64,000 nt of DNA from Flavobacteriales bacterium (GTDB lineage: Bacteria; Bacteroidota; Bacteroidia; Flavobacteriales_F; PHOS-HE28). The translations under genes were made by a program, and so were the position numbers. Positions 17,702-26,184 of this stretch are shown here, piece after piece. Positions within the stretch are counted from its first letter, which is position 1. Each line of letters opens with the position of its first letter. Under the pieces are notes generated by a model. The model saw nothing but the letters and a program-made list of their open reading frames with translations. It searched no databases and was not told where the DNA came from. The stretch is taken from positions 930,001 through 994,000 of the forward strand of contig JAMLHB010000002.1 of NCBI GenBank assembly GCA_023957375.1, in the 5' to 3' direction.

Positions 17702-19128
17702 ACTTGGCTGAGCCGGATCATGTTGGCCATGCCCTGCTCGGCAATGGGCATGCTGGCGATGTTGGCCACCAAGTCCCCTTTCTCCACCAGCTGCCTGCTG
17801 CGCAGAATATGCTTGATGTCCGCCACGGTATGGTCGGTGCTCACCGTCTTGTCGTAGTACGCGGCACGCACACCCCACACCAAATTGAGCATGGTGAGGA
17901 TGCGCTTGTTGCTGGTGAAGGCGAAGATGTGCGCCTTTGGCCGCATGCTGCTGATCTTGAAGGCGGTGTAGCCGCTGTGCGTCATGGTGACGATGGCCTT
18001 GATGTTGATGCTGTCGGCCATGTGCACACTGGCCATGCAAATGGCGTCCGACACCCGCCTGTCATCATTACCCAGCACCGGTTCGGGCACGTTGTACATG
18101 ATCTCGCTCTTTTCCATTTCAAGCAGGATCTTGTTCATGGCCTTGACCACCTCCACGGGATACTTGCCCACGCTGGTTTCGGCGCTGAGCATGACAGCAT
18201 CGGCATGATCCAGCACGGCGTTGGCCACGTCGTTGACTTCGGCACGGGTGGGGGTGCTGTTCTGGATCATGCTTTCCATCATCTGGGTGGCAACGATCAC
18301 CGGCCGTTGCTGCAGCAGGCATCGCCGGATGATATCCTTCTGCAACAGCGGTACCTGCTCCATGGGCACTTCCACGCCGAGGTCGCCGCGCGCCACCATC
18401 AAGGCGTCGCTTTCGCGGATGATGTCGTCGATCTCCAGCATGGCTTCCGGCTTTTCGATCTTGGCCACCACGCGAGCCATGCCGCCCTCGGCCGCGATCA
18501 GCTGTTTGAGCTCGATGATGTCCTTGGCGCTGCGCACGAAGCTCAAGCCCACCCAGTCCACACCCTGTGAAAGGGCGAAGTGCAGGTCTTCCCGATCTTT
18601 TTCGGTCAGGCAGGGCAGGCTCACTTTGGTGTTGGGCAGATTGATGCCCTTGTTGCTGCTGAGCATCCCGCCGTTGACCACTGTGGTGATCACCTTTTTC
18701 ACGCCGTCGGTGGCCTTCACCCGCAGCCTAAGCTTGCCGTCGTCCAAGAGCACCAGTTCCCCGGGCTTTACGTCTTTGGGAAATTGGGCATAGCTGGTGC
18801 TCACCAAGCCCGCCACGCCCTTGATCGGTTCGGTGGTGATCACCAGTTCGTCGCCATCCTTCAACTCAATGGGGCCGTCGGCCATTTCGCCCACGCGCAA
18901 TTTGGGGCCCTGCAGGTCGGCCAGTATGGCGGTGTTCAGGTCCAGTTCCTCATTGAGCGCCCGGATGGTGGCGATCACTTCCTTGTAGAAATCGTACTTG
19001 CCATGGCTGAAGTTCAGCCGGCACACGTCCACACCGGTGAGCAGCATTTCGCGGAGCACTTCCCGCGGGGCGCTGGCCGGCCCCAGGGTGGCCACGATCT
19101 TCGTTTTCGGGTCGGGTGCAAGGTTCAT
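17698..19128 (-). CDS. pyk: Pyruvate kinase
   Basis: The enzyme converts phosphoenolpyruvate and ADP to pyruvate and ATP at the end of glycolysis. The 476-residue protein has the N-terminal barrel motifs TKIVATLGPAS (residues 8-18) and CRLNFSHG, the signature IEKPEAM, and MVARGDLGVEVPMEQVP; a C-terminal allosteric domain follows (GYTAFKISSMRPKA). Length and order match type II bacterial enzymes. The start overlaps the stop of the IPExxxVDY gene by 4 bp, and the five-gene order acpP-fabF-rnc-IPExxxVDY-pyk is usual in Bacteroidota. Confidence 0.96.
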   Translation of the reverse strand: MNLAPDPKTKIVATLGPASAPREVLREMLLTGVDVCRLNFSHGKYDFYKEVIATIRALNEELDLNTAILADLQGPKLRVGEMADGPIELKDGDELVITTEPIKGVAGLVSTSYAQFPKDVKPGELVLLDDGKLRLRVKATDGVKKVITTVVNGGMLSSNKGINLPNTKVSLPCLTEKDREDLHFALSQGVDWVGLSFVRSAKDIIELKQLIAAEGGMARVVAKIEKPEAMLEIDDIIRESDALMVARGDLGVEVPMEQVPLLQKDIIRRCLLQQRPVIVATQMMESMIQNSTPTRAEVNDVANAVLDHADAVMLSAETSVGKYPVEVVKAMNKILLEMEKSEIMYNVPEPVLGNDDRRVSDAICMASVHMADSINIKAIVTMTHSGYTAFKISSMRPKAHIFAFTSNKRILTMLNLVWGVRAAYYDKTVSTDHTVADIKHILRSRQLVEKGDLVANIASMPIAEQGMANMIRLSQV

Positions 19129-19532
19129 TCCAATAGTTTATATCCGTCTTTGATCCCTTGGATGTCCAACGGGAAGGCGGCCAGCACGAACTCGGCGCGC
19201 CGCACCCCGTCCAGGACCTCCTGTTGCCTCAATCGGCTTTCGTTGTCCACAATGAGGAAATAATCGGCCTGTCTCTGCTCGGGGAGCAGTACACCTTCTT
19301 CGGCGTGGTTGCCTACCAAGGTGATGGCCGCTTGTGTTTCCGGTTCCACATGGTCGAATGCGGGGAACTTGGCTGCTGACGGGAATCCATCAATGTCCCG
19401 GTCCCTGCGTGCCAAGTCCAGCCGCAGGCTGTTGTTCAATGCCCAGCAGAGCCGGTAATCCTTCTCATGGCTGCTAATGGCGATCAGGAACACCTCCGGC
19501 CGGGGATCGGAATCGAGCTTGAACTTGGCCAT
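19125..19532 (-). CDS. IPExxxVDY family protein
   Basis: This 135-residue protein belongs to a Bacteroidota family of unknown function known by its IPExxxVDY motif; the recognition rests on length, location between rnc and pyk, and the DYRLCWALNNSLRLDL and ADYFLIVDNE segments. I chose the ATG at 19532 because the longer upstream frame has no homology and a TACCTTTG element lies 12 bp upstream. The final pyk overlap suggests translational coupling. No enzymatic motif is visible. Confidence 0.82.
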   Translation of the reverse strand: MAKFKLDSDPRPEVFLIAISSHEKDYRLCWALNNSLRLDLARRDRDIDGFPSAAKFPAFDHVEPETQAAITLVGNHAEEGVLLPEQRQADYFLIVDNESRLRQQEVLDGVRRAEFVLAAFPLDIQGIKDGYKLLE

Positions 19533-19544
19533 GTGCGGTACCGG

Positions 19545-19552
19545 CAAAGGTA
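19545..19552 (-). promoter_or_regulatory. -7 element TACCTTTG before the IPExxxVDY-pyk pair
   Basis: Full TAnnTTTG match 12 bp before the ATG at 19532, implying a leader of only a few bases. No clear -33 TTTG. Confidence 0.45.
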
Positions 19553-19599
19553 GAATGCGCGGCGCGGTGGCACCGGTTGTTTCCAACAGGTGAAAATGC

Positions 19600-20361
19600 C
19601 TAATCCGCGTTGCCCCGCTGCTCCCGCCTTCCACTTGGCCGGTCCGCATTTCCGCGCCGCAGGCCCGCTGCCCCCCGGCGCCGCGCCGGGGCCCGGCCCC
19701 GCTGTCGGCTTTCGGCAGGTGCGTCCTCCCTTGGGCCGTGCCGAAGCCCCAAGCGGCGGTAGGCATCACGGGCGGCTTCCTGCTCGGCTTTCTTCTTGCT
19801 GTGCCCCTTGCCCGTGCCGCTGGGTTTTCCGTCCACCTGTACTTCAGCGGTGAAAAGCTTGCCCCTTCCCCCGCGCTCATTCTCCTCGGCCAGTACAAAC
19901 TCCACCTTGCGGTGTTGCTTCTGTCCCCATTCCAAGAGGCGGCTCTTGCTGTCGCGGTCCTCCATCTCCACGGCCTTCAGATCGAAGTGCGTGTTGATCA
20001 GCTTGACCACCACCCGCCGCGTGCGTTCGAAGCCTTTGTCCAGGAACAGGGCCCCGAAGAGCGCTTCGATGGCATTGCCGGGAACGGAAGTATCCCTACC
20101 CGGCCCGATGTTGACCTGCATCACGCGCTCGATCTCCACCTTTTGGGCCAGGATGCTTAGCTGGTGGCGGCTCACCAGCTTGCTCCGCATCCGGGTGAGG
20201 AATCCTTCGCCCTGGTCGGGGTATTGGCGGTAGACCAGCTCGCCCACCACCGAATCCAGCACGGCATCACCCAGGAATTCCAAGCGTTCGTTGTCCGCCA
20301 GCTCCGGCTGGTCCTCCCCGATGGCGCTGCGGTGGCGCAGGGCTTGGTTATACAGGGCCAA
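19600..20361 (-). CDS. rnc: Ribonuclease III
   Basis: RNase III cuts double-stranded RNA during rRNA processing. The catalytic signature NERLEFLGDAVLD sits at residues about 24-36, a second acidic site at EALFGALFLDKG, and a double-stranded RNA-binding domain at about 140-205. The last 45 residues are Arg/Gly-rich and unusual. The start is uncertain: no ATG or GTG exists in frame. TTG at 20361 is the only standard choice, but family members begin about 30 residues earlier, and the open frame continues upstream (LGVNPGNLALY precedes, as in relatives) to the fabF stop at 20461 in the same frame. A CTG near 20457 is a candidate start. Confidence 0.88.
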   Translation of the reverse strand: MALYNQALRHRSAIGEDQPELADNERLEFLGDAVLDSVVGELVYRQYPDQGEGFLTRMRSKLVSRHQLSILAQKVEIERVMQVNIGPGRDTSVPGNAIEALFGALFLDKGFERTRRVVVKLINTHFDLKAVEMEDRDSKSRLLEWGQKQHRKVEFVLAEENERGGRGKLFTAEVQVDGKPSGTGKGHSKKKAEQEAARDAYRRLGLRHGPREDAPAESRQRGRAPARRRGAAGLRRGNADRPSGRREQRGNAD

Positions 20362-20460
20362 GTTGCCCGGGTTTACGCCCAGGGTCTTGCGGCACCAAGC
20401 CCGGATGCGTCGTTCCGCCGGGGATGCGCTCCTTGAAAAAAGCGAGGTCAGGAACAGGGC

Positions 20461-21714
20461 TCAACTGTACTTGCGGAAGATCACCGAGGTGTTGTGGCCG
20501 CCGAATCCGAAGGTGTTGCTCATGGCGGCATTGACCGTGCGGTGCTGTGCCTTGTTGAACGTGAAGTTCAACTTGGCATCGATCTCGGGATCGTCCGTGA
20601 AATGATTGATGGTCGGCGGCACCACATCCTTGTACACGGCCATGATGCTGGCAATGGCCTCCACCGCGCCGGCCGCGCCAAGCAGGTGGCCGGTCATGCT
20701 TTTGGACGAGCTGATGTTGAGCTTGTACGCATCCTCGCCGAACAGGCGCTGGATGGCCTTCACCTCCTGCGGGTCGCCGATGGGGGTGCTGGTGCCGTGC
20801 GTATTGATGTAGTCGATCTCTGCGGGCTTCATGCCGGCATCCTGCAGGGCGTGCTTCATGCACAGGAAGGCGCCCAGCCCCTCGGGGTGCGGTGCGGTGA
20901 TGTGGTAGGCATCGCTGCTCATGCCGCCGCCCACCACTTCGCAATAGATCTTGGCACCTCGGGCCTTGGCGTGCTCGAGCTCCTCCAGCACGATGATCCC
21001 GCCGCCTTCGCCGAGCACGAACCCATCACGGTCCTTGTCATAGGGCCTGCTGGCGGTGGCGGGGTCGTCGTTGCGGGTGCTCATGGCGTGCATGGCGTTG
21101 AAGCCGCCCACCCCGGCCTCGTGGATGGAGGCTTCGCTGCCGCCGGTAACCATGAGGTCCACGGTGCCTAAGCGGATGTAGTTGAAGGAATCGATCAGCG
21201 CATTGTTGGAGCTGGCGCAGGCGCTCACCGTAACATAGCTGGGGCCCCGCAGACCGTGGCGCATGCTGATCAGCCCCGAGGAACTGTCGGCGATCATCTT
21301 GGGGATGAAGAACGGGTTGAACCGCGGGGTGCCGTCGCCCCGGCCGAAGTTGATGCACTCCTCTTGGAAGGTGAGCAGGCCGCCGATGCCGGATCCCAGC
21401 ACCACGCCTGCCCGCTCCCGCTCGGCATCGGTCTTCAGCTCCAGGCCCGCGTCGCGCACCGCTTCCTCGGCGGCCACAACGGCATACTGCGAGACCGGGT
21501 CCATTTTCCGGGCTTCCTTCCGGTCCATGAACTGCGTGGGGTCAAAACCCTTCACCTCGCAGGCGAACCGGGTCTTGAATTTCGAGGCGTCGAAATTCTT
21601 GATGGGCGCAGCCCCACTGGTGCCTTGCACCAACCCTTCCCAATACGCCTGCAGCGTATTGCCAATGGGGGTGAGGGCGCCCAGACCGGTGACCACCACG
21701 CGCCTGAGCTGCAT
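20461..21714 (-). CDS. fabF: Beta-ketoacyl-ACP synthase II
   Basis: FabF elongates acyl-ACP by condensation with malonyl-ACP in type II fatty-acid synthesis. The 417-residue protein has the Cys-His-His triad: Cys166 in VSACASSNNAL, His in INTHGTSTPIGD, and His in SNTFGFGGHN at the end. Length is full. It is 10 bp downstream of acpP and followed directly by rnc in the same frame. A natural operon with the carrier protein it uses. Confidence 0.97.
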   Translation of the reverse strand: MQLRRVVVTGLGALTPIGNTLQAYWEGLVQGTSGAAPIKNFDASKFKTRFACEVKGFDPTQFMDRKEARKMDPVSQYAVVAAEEAVRDAGLELKTDAERERAGVVLGSGIGGLLTFQEECINFGRGDGTPRFNPFFIPKMIADSSSGLISMRHGLRGPSYVTVSACASSNNALIDSFNYIRLGTVDLMVTGGSEASIHEAGVGGFNAMHAMSTRNDDPATASRPYDKDRDGFVLGEGGGIIVLEELEHAKARGAKIYCEVVGGGMSSDAYHITAPHPEGLGAFLCMKHALQDAGMKPAEIDYINTHGTSTPIGDPQEVKAIQRLFGEDAYKLNISSSKSMTGHLLGAAGAVEAIASIMAVYKDVVPPTINHFTDDPEIDAKLNFTFNKAQHRTVNAAMSNTFGFGGHNTSVIFRKYS

Positions 21715-21724
21715 CCTGCAAGAA

Positions 21725-21961
21725 TTACTTAGCGTTCTTCTCCACGTAGTCCACGGCCTGGCCTACGGTTTGGATCTTCTCCGCCTGGTCGTCCGGGATG
21801 GCGATGTTGAACTCCTTCTCGAACTCCATGATGAGCTCCACGGTATCCAGGCTGTCGGCGCCAAGGTCGTTGGTAAAGCTCGCTTCCGGAGTGACTTCGC
21901 CTTGGTCTACGCCAAGCTTGTCCACAATGATAGCGATGACCCTTGACTTGATATCGGACAT
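21725..21961 (-). CDS. acpP: Acyl carrier protein
   Basis: The 78-residue protein carries the phosphopantetheine attachment serine, Ser37, in [13 protein letters not shown]. The start at the ATG at 21961 (MSDIKSRV) gives the usual size; an in-frame ATG 57 bp upstream would add a hydrophobic, non-family extension. It supplies acyl groups to FabF. Strongly acidic helices ([18 protein letters not shown]) match the family. Confidence 0.97.
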   Translation of the reverse strand: MSDIKSRVIAIIVDKLGVDQGEVTPEASFTNDLGADSLDTVELIMEFEKEFNIAIPDDQAEKIQTVGQAVDYVEKNAK

Positions 21962-21989
21962 ATCCGTTGGTTGTTGGTTGATCAGGCTG

Positions 21990-22018
21990 CAAAGGAACAA
22001 CATTTTCGATATTTCCAA
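21990..22018 (-). promoter_or_regulatory. Probable acpP operon promoter
   Basis: TTCCTTTG (one mismatch to TAnnTTTG) at 21990-21997 lies 17 bp from TTGG at 22015-22018. The expected start would give a leader of about 25 nt. It would drive acpP-fabF-rnc. Confidence 0.4.
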
Positions 22019-22145
22019 CCCCCGCCCCCCCGAAACTCGCCCAACCAGGTCCTTCCCCCTTGGCGGTCAAGCCTAAACGCCCCACTTAAACCGGCGCCGG
22101 CAGGTTTATTTCGGCCACTTCGCCGTTCGTTGGCAACTTCGCGCC

Positions 22146-22721
22146 ATGCTCCGCATCGCCATTCTCGCCTCGGGGTCGGGCACCAACGCCCAGCGCCTAA
22201 TGGAACACTTCGCCGGTTCACCCTTGGCGGAGGTTGTACTGGTGGGTTGTGACAAGCCCGGTGCCGGCGTGGTGCGCAGGGCTTGGGACTTGGGCGTGCC
22301 ATCCTATTTGTTCAATGGTGCGGCCCTGCACGAAGGAACGGTGCAGGCCGAGCTTGAACGGGCCGGTGCCGGACTTGTGGTGCTGGCCGGTTTCCTGCGG
22401 CTACTGCCTACCGCCTTTGTGCATGCTTGGCCGGACCGCATCCTCAACATCCATCCGTCCCTGCTTCCGAAGTTCGGCGGCAAGGGCATGTACGGCGAAC
22501 GGGTACACCGTGCCGTGCTCGCCGCCGGGGAAAAGGAAAGCGGCATCACCATTCATGTAGTGAATGAGCGCTACGATGAGGGCCGTGTGCTGTTCCAGGC
22601 CAAGTGCCCCGTGCTGCCCGGCGATGATGCCGAGGCCCTGGCCGCCCGCATCCATGGGCTGGAGCATGCCCACTATCCGGCCGTGGTGGAGAACTTTGCG
22701 CGGTCGTTGCCCCAACCCTGA
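22146..22721 (+). CDS. purN: Phosphoribosylglycinamide formyltransferase
   Basis: PurN adds the formyl group from 10-formyl-tetrahydrofolate to GAR in purine synthesis. The 191-residue protein begins with ILASGSGTNAQ (residues 5-15), has the formyl-binding segment VLAGFLRLLP, the catalytic NIHPSLLPKFGG, and an Asp-containing VNERYDEG. It is divergent from acpP. A MarC gene follows 10 bp later. Length is typical. Confidence 0.95.
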   Translation: MLRIAILASGSGTNAQRLMEHFAGSPLAEVVLVGCDKPGAGVVRRAWDLGVPSYLFNGAALHEGTVQAELERAGAGLVVLAGFLRLLPTAFVHAWPDRILNIHPSLLPKFGGKGMYGERVHRAVLAAGEKESGITIHVVNERYDEGRVLFQAKCPVLPGDDAEALAARIHGLEHAHYPAVVENFARSLPQP

Positions 22722-22731
22722 ACAAGCGCCC

Positions 22732-23340
22732 ATGGCCTCCATCGAACTTGCCCACGTCGGCAAAGCCTTCCTGGTGCTCTTCGCGGTGATCGACATCATC
22801 GGCGGTATCCCCGTGATCTTGCAAGTACGCGAGAAGGCTGGGAAGATCTATCCGGCACGGGCCACGCTGGTCAGCTTGGGTATCATGGTGGTGTTCCTCT
22901 ATCTGGGCGAAACCATCCTGTCGGTGGTGGGCATTGATGTCCGCTCCTTCGCGGTGGCGGGTGCGCTGGTGCTGTTCTTCATCGCCCTGGAAATGACGCT
23001 CGGCATCCGCCTCTTCAAGGAGGATACCTCCGCGCCGGGCTTGAGCGAGGATCCCAAGGTGTACAGCATCGTGCCCTTGGCCTTTCCGGTGATCGCGGGC
23101 TCGGGCACCATCACGGCCATCCTTTCCCTGCGGGCGGAGTTCAGCAGGCCGGAGATCCTGGTGGCCATCTGCCTGAACATGATCGTCGTTGTGGTGGTGC
23201 TCCTGCTCACCAACCGCATTGAACGGTTGCTGGGGCGCGTTGGCTTGATCGTGCTGCGCAAGGCTTTCGGCGTGATCCTGCTGGCCATCAGCGTGAAACT
23301 CTTCGCGGGCAATATCACCTACCTCTTTCCGGTGCACTGA
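22732..23340 (+). CDS. MarC family integral membrane protein
   Basis: The 202-residue protein has six probable membrane helices beginning at residues about 7, 42, 70, 112, 140 and 175, and the family-typical [19 protein letters not shown] stretch in the middle. The start is the ATG at 22732, right after purN; upstream frame extension has no homology. Members were once linked to multiple antibiotic resistance, but their function is unknown. Confidence 0.88.
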   Translation: MASIELAHVGKAFLVLFAVIDIIGGIPVILQVREKAGKIYPARATLVSLGIMVVFLYLGETILSVVGIDVRSFAVAGALVLFFIALEMTLGIRLFKEDTSAPGLSEDPKVYSIVPLAFPVIAGSGTITAILSLRAEFSRPEILVAICLNMIVVVVVLLLTNRIERLLGRVGLIVLRKAFGVILLAISVKLFAGNITYLFPVH

Positions 23341-23381
23341 CCACCGCCGGCGCCGGGCCCGCCGACCAAGCCGCACCACCC

Positions 23382-23858
23382 ATGCAGATCACCATCCACA
23401 CCGACGGCGCCGCCAGTGGCAACCCGGGCCCGGGCGGCTACGGGGTGGTGCTGGAATCGGGCAGGCACCGCAAGGAGCTGTGGGGGGGCTTCCGCCACAC
23501 CACCAACAACCGCATGGAATTGCTGGCGGTGATCGTGGCGCTGGAGGCCCTGAAAGGCAAGGGTCACCAGGTGGTGGTGGTGAGTGACAGCAAATACGTG
23601 GTGGACGCGGTGGAAAAGGGCTGGGTGTTCGAATGGGCCCGAAAAGGGTTCGCCAAGAAGAAGAACCCGGACCTTTGGAAGCGCTTCCTGCAAGTTTATC
23701 CCCGGCACCACGTGCGCTTCCAGTGGATCCGCGGGCATGCAGGCCATCCCCTGAACGAACTGTGCGACCGCTTGGCGGTAGCCGCACGTGAACAGCCCGG
23801 CTTGCCGGCGGACGAGGGGTTTGAGCAGGGGGAGAACCGTGACAGCCTGTTCACGTGA
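23382..23858 (+). CDS. rnhA: Ribonuclease HI
   Basis: RNase HI cuts the RNA strand of RNA-DNA hybrids in replication and repair. The 158-residue protein has the metal-binding acids Asp8 ([14 protein letters not shown]), Glu46 (NNRMELLAV), Asp69 ([12 protein letters not shown]) and Asp129 (NELCDRLA), and the flexible-loop His119. The basic handle ([13 protein letters not shown]) is present. Length matches the E. coli type. It follows the MarC gene with 41 bp between. Confidence 0.95.
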   Translation: MQITIHTDGAASGNPGPGGYGVVLESGRHRKELWGGFRHTTNNRMELLAVIVALEALKGKGHQVVVVSDSKYVVDAVEKGWVFEWARKGFAKKKNPDLWKRFLQVYPRHHVRFQWIRGHAGHPLNELCDRLAVAAREQPGLPADEGFEQGENRDSLFT

Positions 23859-24237
23859 GGAACCGGGGATCGGATACCGGGGCGGCGGTGAATAACCCAT
23901 GCAGGAGCAGCAATCAACCCGGAATATGCCGCATGACTTCTGTTACCGCCCGAATACGCCGCAGCAACAAGCGTTTTCATTGGCTTTCCTTTCGTCACAA
24001 CGGCTTGGGCGATTGCTCCTCAACGAAACCCTTGCTGCCATTACGGTTTCGACCATCGCACTACGAAACCTGCCGCATGATCCGGATTCAATGGACCGCA
24101 CCGGCCCCCGTACTCCATGAACCTCCCGTTCGGATAAAGGCCCGATTATCCACACCACGATCATAAAACCGGCAACCGGTACCTTCGCCCCTTCTTGAGA
24201 ACATTGCGGCCATCGTATTTGTTGCACCTTACCCACC
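23859..24237. other. 379-bp intergenic region
   Basis: I see no coding sequence with family resemblance here. It is more AT-rich than its neighbours. A TACCTTCG box lies at 24180. A TGCCGCATGA word occurs near 23927 and again near 24073. No strong hairpin was found. Confidence 0.5.
24180..24187 (+). promoter_or_regulatory. -7 element TACCTTCG before the carrier-like gene
   Basis: TAnnTTCG match 50 bp before the ATG at 24238. No clear -33 box. Confidence 0.4.
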
Positions 24238-24753
24238 ATGGCAGCCAAGCTTTACGCCAGCGTCAATTCCACCGAAACGCCCGTTGAACTGGAGCGGTCC
24301 GTACCCGGGTCGCCATGGTCGGTCGCAGGCAAGCATGCGCCGGATCTGGTGCGGACAAACCCCGGCATGTACAGCTTGGTGCAGGACAGCCGCTCCTTGC
24401 GGGTACTGGTGCTGAAGCACGACAAGGAAACCCGTACCGTGCGGCTGCGCATCGGGGCACATTGCCACACCGTCCGTTTGGAGGATGAACGCAAGCGCCT
24501 GATGCAGCTGTTGGGGATCGACCGCAGCGCGAAAGCCAAAGTTGGCGACCTGAAGGCGCCCATGCCCGGATTGGTGTTGAAGGTGCTTGTGAAAGAGGGC
24601 GATGCCGTGAAGAAGAACGACCCTCTGTTGGTGCTGGAAGCGATGAAGATGGAGAATGTGATCAAGAGCACGGGCGACGGGCTGGTGAAAAAGGTCCATG
24701 CCCAAGAACACGGTGCCGTGGAAAAGGGCCAACTGCTCCTGAGTTTTGAATGA
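24238..24753 (+). CDS. Biotin/lipoyl-attachment carrier protein
   Basis: The 171-residue protein ends in a biotinyl domain (about residues 103-171) with the attachment motif EAMKMEN, Lys137, preceded by LKAPMPGLV. The N-terminal hundred residues are of the type seen in Bacteroidota biotin-carrier subunits of acyl-CoA carboxylases, where this part mediates contact with partner subunits. No carboxylase or biotin carboxylase gene lies beside it, so its complex is not known; propionyl-CoA or pyruvate carboxylation are candidates by inference. Followed by a lipoprotein gene 25 bp later. Confidence 0.85.
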   Translation: MAAKLYASVNSTETPVELERSVPGSPWSVAGKHAPDLVRTNPGMYSLVQDSRSLRVLVLKHDKETRTVRLRIGAHCHTVRLEDERKRLMQLLGIDRSAKAKVGDLKAPMPGLVLKVLVKEGDAVKKNDPLLVLEAMKMENVIKSTGDGLVKKVHAQEHGAVEKGQLLLSFE

Positions 24754-24778
24754 TTGACCAACCCCAAGGAAGAACACG

Positions 24779-25615
24779 ATGAAAAAGGTATTTCCCGCAC
24801 TTTCCCTGTTGGCCTTGGCCGCATGCAGCCAACCCGCTCCCCCTCCCGCACCACCGGCACCTCCCGCACCGGACACCGTGGCCGCCGCGCCGCCCGAACG
24901 TCCGGCCATCGTGGCGCCCGCTGATGCGAAGATCACTTTGGTGGCTGCATCACCCGCTGCGGCTTTCCCGGAGGCCTCCCTCCGGTTGGACACCTTGGTG
25001 CCCGATGCCAAGGCCATGAAGGCCGCATACAAGTTCGGGGTAACCGGCTTTGACCTAAAAGCCCAAACCCCGGATGCCGCCACCCGCGGCTGCGCCAACA
25101 GCAAGGATGGGCAGCATATCCACTTCATCCTCAACAACAAGCCCTACATCGCCGAGTACAATGCGGACTTCACCGAAAAGGCCGAGCCCGGGCGGAACGT
25201 GGTGCTGGCCTTCCTGAGCCGCAGTTACCACGAGAGCTTGAAGAATAACGGTTCCGTGGTGCTCAAGGAGTTCACCATGCCGGGAGAAGGCCTTGCGGCC
25301 GGCACCGGTGACTTCAGCAGGGACCCGTCCCTGTTCTACAGCCGGCCCAAGGGTGATTACAAGAAGCTGGACGGCGACAAGATCCTGCTGGACTTCTACC
25401 TGCTGAACACGGACCTGGCCGACAAGGAATACAGCATCCGCGCCACCATTGACGGCATGGTGTGGACCATCAACAAGTGGGACGCATACATGATCGAGGG
25501 ATTGGAATTGGGCAAGCACACCGTGCGCCTGGAACTGTTGGATAAGGACGGCAATTTGGTGCCGGGCCCGTTCAATGACAGCGGCGTGCGCGAGTTCAAC
25601 TACCTCGGCAGCTAG
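24779..25615 (+). CDS. Proline-rich-spacer lipoprotein, phosphopeptide-binding-protein-like
   Basis: The 278-residue protein has a lipobox (LALAAC, Cys16) followed by a run of Pro-Ala repeats about residues 19-32 as a flexible spacer. Residues about 60-278 show HIHFILNNKPYIAEYNADF and NLVPGPFNDSGVREFNY segments, of a type annotated in Bacteroidota as a phosphopeptide-binding or cadherin-like domain; the assignment is a resemblance only. Likely tethered on the outer membrane. A bidirectional terminator follows. Confidence 0.75.
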   Translation: MKKVFPALSLLALAACSQPAPPPAPPAPPAPDTVAAAPPERPAIVAPADAKITLVAASPAAAFPEASLRLDTLVPDAKAMKAAYKFGVTGFDLKAQTPDAATRGCANSKDGQHIHFILNNKPYIAEYNADFTEKAEPGRNVVLAFLSRSYHESLKNNGSVVLKEFTMPGEGLAAGTGDFSRDPSLFYSRPKGDYKKLDGDKILLDFYLLNTDLADKEYSIRATIDGMVWTINKWDAYMIEGLELGKHTVRLELLDKDGNLVPGPFNDSGVREFNYLGS

Positions 25616-25641
25616 CCCACGGGCTTGTGCCACGTAACGAT

Positions 25642-25673
25642 GAAGCCCCCGGTCCGCTTGGCCCGGGGGCTTC
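25642..25673 (+). terminator. Intrinsic terminator between convergent genes
   Basis: Perfect 11-bp stem (GAAGCCCCCGG / CCGGGGGCTTC) with a 10-nt loop, in the 77-bp gap between convergent lipoprotein genes; it can serve both strands. A modest T-tract follows. Confidence 0.75.
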
Positions 25674-25692
25674 GTCAATTGGGATTGCCGGC

Positions 25693-26184
25693 TCACTTCA
25701 GCACCTTGCACCTGTCGCGCAGCTTGCCTTTGCGCAGCAGGGCGTTGATCTCCTTCACGGGATCGGCCATGGTGCCACTGCTGCCGCAGTCGCACAGGAA
25801 GGTCAACGGGTCCGTGTCCAGCAGCATGGCCTCCATTTCCGCCAACGGGGGGGCCTCTTGCAGGGCGGCATACTCCGCGTAGGTCATCTTCAGGAAGCCA
25901 GTGTTCAAGCCGACGCCCTTGTTGTCCAGCCAATAGCCCTTCATCAGTTTGGTGGGCAGCAACAACTTCCCTCCCACGGCGAGGTCTTTGGGCGCCGGGT
26001 AGGAAATGATGTGCGTGCGGTCTTCGCTGAGGCCCACGGGTACCTTGTCGTGCATGTCCTGCGTGGTGCGGTACACCATCAAGGGGCGGGTACGGTTGAC
26101 GTTGGCCCCTGGATCGGCCGTGTCCTTGCTTGCTCCGCAACCGAGGAGCAAGCCCAGCAACAGGATGGCGGTGACCGGTTTCAT
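25693..26184 (-). CDS. Small lipoprotein, unknown function
   Basis: The 163-residue protein has a lipobox LLLGC (Cys16). It contains one CxC pair (FLCDCGSSG, about residues 131-139) and ends in KCKVLK-like basic residues; no known family was recognised. Its ATG at 26184 overlaps the C10-peptidase stop by 4 bp, so it is translationally coupled to that protease and may be an accessory or immunity-type factor (inference only). Confidence 0.7.
   Translation of the reverse strand: MKPVTAILLLGLLLGCGASKDTADPGANVNRTRPLMVYRTTQDMHDKVPVGLSEDRTHIISYPAPKDLAVGGKLLLPTKLMKGYWLDNKGVGLNTGFLKMTYAEYAALQEAPPLAEMEAMLLDTDPLTFLCDCGSSGTMADPVKEINALLRKGKLRDRCKVLK

Noticed and set aside
6585..24080. Repeated CATGCGGCA word in two intergenic regions (near 6585, 6770, 23927, 24073)
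   Set aside because: Nine bases only and no shared flanks; expected by chance at this GC content.
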